NCBI GenBank assembly: GCA_028284565.1
Contig: JANQRM010000478.1
Span: 1 to 12,121 of the forward strand
Source: Anaerolineae bacterium
Lineage (GTDB): Bacteria; Chloroflexota; Anaerolineae; Aggregatilineales; Phototrophicaceae
Direction: 5' to 3'
Length of the DNA: 12,121 nucleotides
Shown here: positions 6,726 through 12,121 of the stretch, piece by piece
Position numbering within the stretch: position 1 is the stretch's first letter
Layout of the letters: each line of letters begins with the position of its first letter
Made by a program: the position numbers and the translations under genes
The notes under the pieces: model-generated
Database searches by the model: none
Seen by the model: the letters and a program-made list of their open reading frames with translations, nothing else
What the model was told of the DNA's origin: nothing

Positions 6726-7571
6726 ATGCAATTTGGAGTCAGCAGTTGGGTCTGGACAGCGTCGATTACGACAGAGGGTGTACGAGAACTCGCTCCCAAA
6801 GTCAAGAAGATGGGCTTTGATTTGCTGGAATTGCCCATCGAAACGGTCGGTGATTTGAATTATGCCGAGACGCGCCAAATTCTCGATGATTGTGGACTGG
6901 CTGTTGGCATGTGTTGTGCGATAGGTCCTGACCGTGACTTGATTCACGAGGATGAATCCATCCAACAAAACGCACGGGCATATTACAACGATTGTATCTC
7001 AGCGGCGAGACAATTAGGGGCGACCCGTATCGTGGGTCCCATGTATTCATCCGTCGGCAGGGTGTGGGAACAAACACCCGACAGCCGTGCGCGCGATATG
7101 GACACGTTGGTTGGACATTATAAAGACATCTGCGCGCAGGCAGAAAATGTCGGTGTAGTGTTGGCTGTTGAACCCCTTAACCGCTTCGAGACGAGCTTCT
7201 TCAATACCGCCGAGCAGATGATGGAATTCATTGAACGAGTCGATAGTCCCTCTTGTGGGGTATTGTTGGATAGCTTCCATATGAATATTGAGGAGAAGTC
7301 CTTTGGAGATGCTATTCGCTTAGTAGGCTCACATCTCGCGTCTTTCCACGCCTGCGGGAATGACCGTGGCGCACCGGGTAAAGGGACCATCAATTGGACA
7401 GAAATTGCGGAAGCCTTGAAAGCCATCAATTATGACAGGCAACTCGTGATTGAATCCTTCACCAGTGAGGTCAAGTCGATTGCACGTGCCGCGTCGATTT
7501 GGCGCAGTTTTGAACCCAGCCAAGATGCCTTGGCACAAGATGGTTTGGATTTTTTGAAAACATTGTTTTAA
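6726..7571 (+). CDS. Sugar isomerase/epimerase TIM barrel, ketose 3-epimerase-like (first copy)
   Basis: A 281-residue cytoplasmic TIM-barrel protein of the xylose-isomerase-like/AP-endonuclease-2 fold. The D-tagatose 3-epimerase metal ligands are all present: Glu149 (VEPLNRFET), Asp182 (LLDSFHMNIEE), His208 (SFHACGNDR) and Glu243 (VIES). So are the substrate contacts Glu155, His185 and Arg214. As I recall the Pseudomonas cichorii numbering (152, 185, 211, 246; 158, 188, 217), the offset is a constant 3, so the core has no net insertion or deletion. The likely role is epimerisation at C3 of a ketose, or a related proton-transfer step on a keto-sugar. A 3-keto-glycoside-processing role is an alternative, since that fold also houses such enzymes. 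GGGAGG at 6715-6720 precedes ATG 6726, 12 bases after the ATPase stop. Confidence 0.85.
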   Translation: MQFGVSSWVWTASITTEGVRELAPKVKKMGFDLLELPIETVGDLNYAETRQILDDCGLAVGMCCAIGPDRDLIHEDESIQQNARAYYNDCISAARQLGATRIVGPMYSSVGRVWEQTPDSRARDMDTLVGHYKDICAQAENVGVVLAVEPLNRFETSFFNTAEQMMEFIERVDSPSCGVLLDSFHMNIEEKSFGDAIRLVGSHLASFHACGNDRGAPGKGTINWTEIAEALKAINYDRQLVIESFTSEVKSIARAASIWRSFEPSQDALAQDGLDFLKTLF

Positions 7572-7588
7572 GAACATAGAGGATTTAA

Positions 7589-8347
7589 ATGGGTATGATT
7601 GCAGACAAATATCTCCCGCCGATTAAATATTTAGGTGGCGCAATAGGGATTGTCCTGCTGATTGGATTGGTGATTTACCCCATCCTCAGTGCAGGCTTTT
7701 CCGAAGAAGTACGAAGCGAAGTTCTCATCAGTTCGATTCCCTTTGTCTCCATTTTCGTGTCGATATTGCTGGGCTATATCTTGTTTATGTTCCTCTTTGC
7801 CCTGCGTTTTAATCACAAAATCCCCTACCGTACCTTCCGTTTCATTGAACTCACTATCATGGCGGGCATTGTGGTTGGTGTGATTACCCTCTTTCAACCG
7901 ATACGTCTGGTGGCATATCAATTCGGCTTTCTCTGGTTGCTCGTTTCGACGCTCCTGTTCATTATGTGGAGTCATGTCATTCCACAAAGCCAAGACGAGG
8001 GACTATATCTTGCACCCTTTACCAGCCGTCAACAGTTGATTGGGCTGGTCGCAGGTGCTGTCGTCGCAATACTGATTGTCCTCAGCTTTACGTCAATGAC
8101 TCGTCCCGAAGAACCCTATGGCTATAGTCAAAGGCAATGGGAACGGGGCTTACGGGATGAACAGAAGCAAGAGATTATCGAAGAAGCCGAAAGCACCTAT
8201 CAATTCTTCACCATTCCCTATTTCATCGTGATGAGCCTGCTTCCGGGGGCATTTGTCTTCTTTAGTGTGCGGGAAATCGTGGCAAGCCAAGACGCGCCAC
8301 CTATGAAAAAATACGACACCACCAACTACGCGACGGCATCTTGCTAG
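7589..8347 (+). CDS. Hypothetical polytopic membrane protein
   Basis: I do not recognise this family. The 252 residues show about six hydrophobic segments near 15-36, 47-72, 87-104, 110-130, 149-169 and 206-227. A charged, probably helical stretch lies between the last two (TRPEEPYGYSQRQWERG, then EEAEST), and the ~25-residue polar C-terminal tail contains KKYDTTNYAT. No ABC, MFS or kinase motif is visible. AGAGGA at 7578-7583 precedes ATG 7589 by 5 bases; ATG 7595 (two codons in) is an alternative start. It sits 17 bases after the epimerase and 13 bases before the UPF0261 gene, so it belongs to the operon. It could assist transport, export a product or anchor the enzymes, but nothing in the sequence decides. 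Confidence 0.75.
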   Translation: MGMIADKYLPPIKYLGGAIGIVLLIGLVIYPILSAGFSEEVRSEVLISSIPFVSIFVSILLGYILFMFLFALRFNHKIPYRTFRFIELTIMAGIVVGVITLFQPIRLVAYQFGFLWLLVSTLLFIMWSHVIPQSQDEGLYLAPFTSRQQLIGLVAGAVVAILIVLSFTSMTRPEEPYGYSQRQWERGLRDEQKQEIIEEAESTYQFFTIPYFIVMSLLPGAFVFFSVREIVASQDAPPMKKYDTTNYATASC

Positions 8348-8360
8348 GGGAACGAGACTC

Positions 8361-9572
8361 ATGTCCAAAACAGTGTGTATCATCGGCGCACTCGATACCA
8401 AAGGCACAGACTTCGCTTTCCTCAAAGCAGAGATTGAAGCGCGCGGTTGTCAGACCTTAGTGGTTGACACGGGTGTGTTGGATGAACCACACGTTAATCC
8501 GGATGTCAGTCGTGAATCTGTCGCACAAGCAGGTGGTGAATCGCTCGTCAGCCTCTTAGAACGGCAAGACCGCGGCGAAGCAATGCAGATTATGGCAACA
8601 GGTGCCGCTGTGGTGGTCAAGCGTCTTTATGACGAGGGTCGGCTTGACGGAATCATCGGCATGGGGGGCGGGGGCGGAACATCGGTTGCGACTTCTGCAA
8701 TGCGTATCCTCCCGATTGGCTTTCCCAAGTTGATGGTTTCAACCGTGGCATCCGGTGATGTCAGTCAATACATCGGCACAAACGATATTTCCATGATGCC
8801 TGCGGTGGTCGATGTAGCAGGCATCAATCGCATCAGTCGGCGAATTTATGCCAATGCGGCAGGGGCAATCTGTGGCATGGTGACAGGTGAAGTTTCCGTC
8901 GCTGATGATAAACTCCTGATTGCGGTGACGATGTTTGGCAACACGACGCGCGCAGTGAATATCGCCCGCCCGATATTGGAAGAGGCTGGCTTTGAAGTGC
9001 TGGTCTTCCATGCGACAGGGACGGGTGGGCGCACGATGGAATCGCTCATTGCCGATGGCTATTTTTCAGCTGTCCTCGATATGACCACAACTGAGTGGGC
9101 AGATGAACTCTGTGGCGGGGTTTTCAGCGCAGGAGCTGACCGTCTGAGTGGCGCGGGACAAGCAGGCATCCCCCAAGTGGTCGTGCCGGGTTGCATTGAT
9201 ATGTGCAATTTTATGGCGCGCAATACCGTCCCCCAAAAATATGATGACCGTCTATTTTATGAGTGGAATCCGGATATTACCTTGATGCGGACGACACCCG
9301 ATGAAACGCGACAACTGGGCAAAATCTTCGCGGATAAGCTCAACGAGTCATCGGGCAAAGTAGCAGTCTATGTACCTATGGCAGGTGTCTCGGAAATCGA
9401 CATCGAGGGCAAGCCCTTTCATTCGCCAGAAGCAATGACCGCTTTTGTGACTGCCCTCAAAGCGAATTTGCGAGAGGATATTCTCGTTGTGGAGATGGAC
9501 ACGCATATTAACGATCCTGATTTCGCGCGGCAAACGGCTTCAGCCTTACTTGAAATGCTGAAAGACGGGTAA
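8361..9572 (+). CDS. UPF0261 / Tm-1-like ATP-binding protein (first copy)
   Basis: A 403-residue protein covering the full usual length of UPF0261, the family that forms the N-terminal half of plant Tm-1. Diagnostic stretches are IIGALDTKGTDFAFLK (7-22), the glycine loop GMGGGGGTS (100-108) followed by FPKLMVSTVASG (121-132) and GTNDISMM (139-146), MFGNTTRAV (191-199), FHATGTGGRTME (216-227) and DRLSGAGQAGIPQ (260-272). The family is known to bind ATP in structures of Tm-1, but its enzymatic reaction in bacteria is not one I can name. AGGGG at 8346-8350 precedes ATG 8361. The next gene, the other Tm-1 half, begins 2 bases after the stop, so the pair probably works as one enzyme system on the sugar handled by this operon. 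Confidence 0.9.
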   Translation: MSKTVCIIGALDTKGTDFAFLKAEIEARGCQTLVVDTGVLDEPHVNPDVSRESVAQAGGESLVSLLERQDRGEAMQIMATGAAVVVKRLYDEGRLDGIIGMGGGGGTSVATSAMRILPIGFPKLMVSTVASGDVSQYIGTNDISMMPAVVDVAGINRISRRIYANAAGAICGMVTGEVSVADDKLLIAVTMFGNTTRAVNIARPILEEAGFEVLVFHATGTGGRTMESLIADGYFSAVLDMTTTEWADELCGGVFSAGADRLSGAGQAGIPQVVVPGCIDMCNFMARNTVPQKYDDRLFYEWNPDITLMRTTPDETRQLGKIFADKLNESSGKVAVYVPMAGVSEIDIEGKPFHSPEAMTAFVTALKANLREDILVVEMDTHINDPDFARQTASALLEMLKDG

Positions 9573-9574
9573 AC

Positions 9575-10405
9575 ATGGCGATTGCACGACAAGATATCCT
9601 CCAACACTTACGTGAGCAAGTCGCCGAGGGCAAGCCCATCATCGGCACAGGTGCAGGCACGGGTATCTCTGCCAAGTTTGAAGAAGCGGGTGGTTCGGAT
9701 TTAATCATCATCTACAACTCTGGTCGCTATCGGATGGCGGGGCGCGGTTCATTAGCGGGCTTGATGGCATATGGCGATGCCAATGCGATTGTCATGGAGA
9801 TGGGCAACGAGGTTTTGCCAGTTGTCCAACATACTCCCGTTCTCGCCGGGGTGAACGGCACAGACCCCTTCCGTGTGATGCCCTACTTCCTACAACAACT
9901 CAAAGATATGGGCTTTTCCGGTGTACAAAACTTCCCCACCGTCGGCTTATTCGACGGCAAGATGCGCGCCAATCTGGAAGCTACTGGCATGGGGTATGAC
10001 AAAGAAGTCGAGATGATTCGCCTCGCCCATGGAATCGACTACTTCACCTCGCCCTATGTTTTTAATGTGGATGAAGCACAAGCGATGGTCAACGCAGGTG
10101 GGGATTTAATTGTAGCGCATATGGGATTGACGACGGCTGGCAGTATCGGTGCATCGGATGCGATGACTTTAGATGAAGCCATCAATATCGTGATGACCAT
10201 TGCCGATGCGGTCTGGTCGATTGATAAAGAACGGTTGGTCATTTGTCATGGGGGTCCCTTTGACGAGCCAGACAATGTAGGGCGTGCGCTCCAACAGATG
10301 CCCGGAATCGCAGGCTTTTATGGCGCATCAAGTGCAGAACGTCTGCCAACAGAACGCGCGATCAAATCGCAAGTTGCCGAGTTCAAAGCACTCAAATTGG
10401 GTTAA
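9575..10405 (+). CDS. Phosphoenolpyruvate hydrolase family protein (Tm-1 C-terminal TIM-barrel type)
   Basis: A 276-residue TIM barrel of the PEP hydrolase family, related to the PEP mutase/isocitrate lyase superfamily and equivalent to the C-terminal half of plant Tm-1. Recognisable blocks are GTGAGTGISAKFEEAGG (24-40), IYNSGRYRMAGRGSLAGLM (46-64), GVQNFPTVGLFDG (116-128), HMGLTTAGSIG (182-192), CHGGPF (224-229) and GFYGASSAERLPTE (247-260). The superfamily acts on alpha-oxyanion substrates such as PEP or makes and breaks C-C bonds, so a lyase or hydrolase step after UPF0261 is a reasonable inference but unproven. ATG 9575 comes 2 bases after the UPF0261 stop, suggesting coupled translation. 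A hairpin with a T-rich tail follows. Confidence 0.88.
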   Translation: MAIARQDILQHLREQVAEGKPIIGTGAGTGISAKFEEAGGSDLIIIYNSGRYRMAGRGSLAGLMAYGDANAIVMEMGNEVLPVVQHTPVLAGVNGTDPFRVMPYFLQQLKDMGFSGVQNFPTVGLFDGKMRANLEATGMGYDKEVEMIRLAHGIDYFTSPYVFNVDEAQAMVNAGGDLIVAHMGLTTAGSIGASDAMTLDEAINIVMTIADAVWSIDKERLVICHGGPFDEPDNVGRALQQMPGIAGFYGASSAERLPTERAIKSQVAEFKALKLG

Positions 10406-10440
10406 GCACAGTGGCTTGGGTCACTGTAGGCATTTTTATT
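10406..10440 (+). terminator. Weak intrinsic terminator or attenuator
   Basis: The stem 10408-10414 (ACAGTGG) pairs with 10421-10427 (TCACTGT) around a 6-base loop. An outer GC/GC clamp (10406-10407 with 10430-10431) is separated by a 2-base bulge, and the stem is followed at once by ATTTTTATTT. It starts right after the stop of the PEP-hydrolase-family gene. The stem is modest, so partial read-through to the next gene is expected. It marks a boundary between the two catabolic blocks. Confidence 0.5.
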
Positions 10441-10464
10441 TGATTATTTTCAAGGAGTTGAGAC

Positions 10465-11346
10465 ATGAAGATTTGTATGCACAATTGGATGCGTCCTGAG
10501 CCGATTGAAGTCACGATCGAACGGCTGGGTCGTCTTGGTTATGAGGGGATTCAGATTATGGGCGAACCCCGCAAATACGATTGGGATGAAGTGCGTGGCT
10601 TGCTCAAGAAACATGGTGTTGTGTGTCAGGGTGCAGTAAGCATCATGCTGGCGGGGCGTGACCTCATTCATGGCGACCCCTACTATAGGGAAATGTCCGT
10701 GCAATATTGTAAAGAAATCGTCGATATGATTGAAGCTCTCGGCGGAGACATCCTCACGCTCGTTCCCAGTGAAGTCGGTAAAATCGTGGCAATGACAGAC
10801 CCCGAAACAGAATGGCAATGGGCAGTCGAAGGCGTACAAGAAATTGCCGACCATGCCAAACCCAAAGGTGTGACCGTCGGACTCGAACCCCTGAATCGCT
10901 TTGAAACAAACTTCCTCAATCGTCATGACCAAGCCTTGAAACTGATGGAAGATGTGGGACGTGACAATGTCGGTGTGACTCTCGATACCTTCCATATCAA
11001 CATCGAAGAAGAAGACCCCATGCAAGCTATCCTCAACACAGGTGAGCATCTGGTCGATTTGCATGTGGCAGATAACAACCGTCGCCCACCCGGAGAAGGT
11101 AGTTATGACTGGAAAGTCGTCATTGATACCCTGAAAAGCATGGGCTACGACGGCTATCTCACGAGTGAATTTGTGGTGCCCTTTGACCGTTCACCATTGG
11201 CAGAAGCGGCAGAAGATGCGGGTACAGAAGCCACTGAAGCCGAACTCAAGTTCATCCGTGATCATGGGAGCGACTTGATGAGTGAAGCCAAATATTCCAT
11301 GCACGTCGAGAATACGATTAACCATTTGCGTGCTTGTGGGGCATAG
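10465..11346 (+). CDS. Sugar isomerase/epimerase TIM barrel, ketose 3-epimerase-like (second copy)
   Basis: A 293-residue paralogue of the enzyme encoded at 6726. The same catalytic set is present: metal ligands Glu141 (LEPLNRFET), Asp174 (TLDTFHINIEE), His200 (DLHVADNNR) and Glu235 (SEF), and substrate contacts Glu147, His177 and Arg206. The offset from the remembered P. cichorii D-tagatose 3-epimerase numbering is a constant 11. It differs from the first copy at the N-terminus (MKICMHNWMRPEP versus MQFGVSSWVWTAS) and has a longer, acidic insert after residue 240 (EAAEDAGTEATEAE). A different substrate or successive step is therefore likely. AAGGAG at 10452-10457, 7 bases before ATG 10465, is a strong ribosome-binding site. 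The stop abuts the next start. Confidence 0.85.
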   Translation: MKICMHNWMRPEPIEVTIERLGRLGYEGIQIMGEPRKYDWDEVRGLLKKHGVVCQGAVSIMLAGRDLIHGDPYYREMSVQYCKEIVDMIEALGGDILTLVPSEVGKIVAMTDPETEWQWAVEGVQEIADHAKPKGVTVGLEPLNRFETNFLNRHDQALKLMEDVGRDNVGVTLDTFHINIEEEDPMQAILNTGEHLVDLHVADNNRRPPGEGSYDWKVVIDTLKSMGYDGYLTSEFVVPFDRSPLAEAAEDAGTEATEAELKFIRDHGSDLMSEAKYSMHVENTINHLRACGA

Positions 11347-12121
11347 ATGCCAGTTGTTCTGTTAATTGGGACGCTTGATACGAAGGGACCCGAAACGGCT
11401 TTCCTTCGTGACCGGGTTCAGGCGAATGACTGTGACACCCTCGTACTCGATTCGGGTATCTTGGGCGAAGCCGTGGGGCTTGAACCCGACTTCAACCGTC
11501 GCTTGGTTGCGGAGACAGCTGGCACAGATATTGACACCTTACGCAATGTCGGCACACGCGGAGTCGCCATCGAAGAGATGCTCAAAGGGGTACGCAAACT
11601 CACCCTCGACCTCTTTGCACAAGGCAAGATACACGGTGTTGTCTCGCTCGGCGGTGCAGAAGGTTCTGTTCTCGCGGCTTCTGCCATGAAAGTCCTGCCT
11701 GTGGGTTTTCCCAAGTTGATTGTCTCGCCCGTTGCATCAGGTCATCGTCCCTTTGGACCCTTTATGGGAACAAAAGATGTCACCGTCATGCACTCGGTAG
11801 TCGACATATTGGGATTGAATGCGGTCAGTCGTCCCGTCTTCGAGAGTGCGGCAGGCGCAATCGCGGGGATGGCACAGGTATATGAACGCTATCTCACACA
11901 AGCATCCGACAACACAAATCAGAAATCCATCTCAGCGACCATGCTTGGCAATACCACCCGTCCCCTGATGCGAATCAAACCGCATCTTGAGGCGTTGGAC
12001 TTGGATGTCGTGATTTTCCATGCCAATGGAGTCGGCGGTCCAGCAATGGAAGAACTGATTCAAGCGGGTTATTTCTCGGCGGTGTTGGATTATACGCTGA
12101 GTGAAGTGGCGGGTTTTGTCG
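11347..12121 (+). CDS. UPF0261 / Tm-1-like protein, diverged second copy (3' end outside the window)
   Basis: An open frame of 258 codons runs off the end of the window. ATG 11347 follows the epimerase stop with no gap (TAGATG), so translation is probably coupled. It is collinear with the first UPF0261 copy: LIGTLDTKGPETAFLR (6-21) against IIGALDTKGTDFAFLK, VLPVGFPKLIVSPVASG (116-132), MGTKDVTVMHSVVDILGLN (140-158), MLGNTTRPLM (199-208), FHANGVGGPAME (224-235) and GYFSAVLDYTLSEV (241-254). It departs at the nucleotide-binding glycine loop, SLGGAEGSV (100-108) in place of GMGGGGGTS, and at GHRPFGPFMGTKD where copy one has GDVSQYIGTND. A second PEP-hydrolase-type gene may follow outside the window, by analogy with the first pair. 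Confidence 0.85.
   Translation, partial: MPVVLLIGTLDTKGPETAFLRDRVQANDCDTLVLDSGILGEAVGLEPDFNRRLVAETAGTDIDTLRNVGTRGVAIEEMLKGVRKLTLDLFAQGKIHGVVSLGGAEGSVLAASAMKVLPVGFPKLIVSPVASGHRPFGPFMGTKDVTVMHSVVDILGLNAVSRPVFESAAGAIAGMAQVYERYLTQASDNTNQKSISATMLGNTTRPLMRIKPHLEALDLDVVIFHANGVGGPAMEELIQAGYFSAVLDYTLSEVAGFV

Noticed and set aside
10450..11064. Long antisense open frame (204 codons) opposite the second epimerase
   Set aside because: It lies entirely against a gene with intact catalytic motifs, has no recognisable domain, and reflects codon bias of the sense strand.
1..12121. CRISPR arrays, tRNA/rRNA genes, insertion sequences, attachment sites
   Set aside because: I saw no regularly spaced repeats, cloverleaf-like sequences, transposase motifs or terminal inverted repeats on either strand by eye.

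Overview
All genes in this window lie on the + strand and are tightly packed. They read as a carbohydrate uptake and catabolism operon from a free-living bacterium. Base composition is moderate, no RNA genes or mobile elements are visible, and spacing is short (0-17 nt, or an 8-nt overlap) at most junctions. The mix of an FCD-type GntR regulator, a CUT1 sugar ABC transporter with a signal-peptide binding protein ending in VAA|QDE, and a large sugar TIM-barrel set would fit Chloroflexota (Anaerolineae-like). That placement is a low-confidence impression, not something the sequence proves.

Layout: (1) bases 1-253, the C-terminal end of a sulfatase. (2) Bases 254-1120, a promoter/operator region followed by a FadR/FCD-type GntR regulator. 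The most likely start is 422, because the longer reading from 287 would begin upstream of a near-consensus promoter (TTGACA-N16-TATACT). (3) Bases 1247-6713, a complete CUT1 ABC importer: binding protein, MalF-type permease, MalG-type permease and two different MalK-type ATPases. A hairpin lies between the binding-protein and permease genes. (4) Bases 6726-10405, a catabolic block: ketose 3-epimerase-like TIM barrel, unknown six-TM membrane protein, UPF0261/Tm-1-like protein, and PEP-hydrolase-family TIM barrel. (5) After a hairpin and T-rich stretch, bases 10465-12121, a second epimerase-like TIM barrel directly abutting a second, diverged UPF0261 protein that runs off the end of the window.

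How the genes may work together: the regulator probably senses a sugar-derived ligand and controls its own promoter through phased TGTATAC/ATAC sites. The transporter would import a sugar or short oligosaccharide, possibly released from a sulfated glycan given the neighbouring sulfatase. The two epimerase-like enzymes keep every metal and substrate-contact residue I recall for D-tagatose 3-epimerase, so they probably act on ketoses or keto-sugars. The UPF0261 + PEP-hydrolase pair corresponds to the two halves of the fused plant Tm-1 protein, and its chemistry here is unassigned. The repeated epimerase-UPF0261 arrangement, with no recognisable kinase, dehydrogenase or classical aldolase in view, is the best candidate for an undescribed sugar catabolic route.
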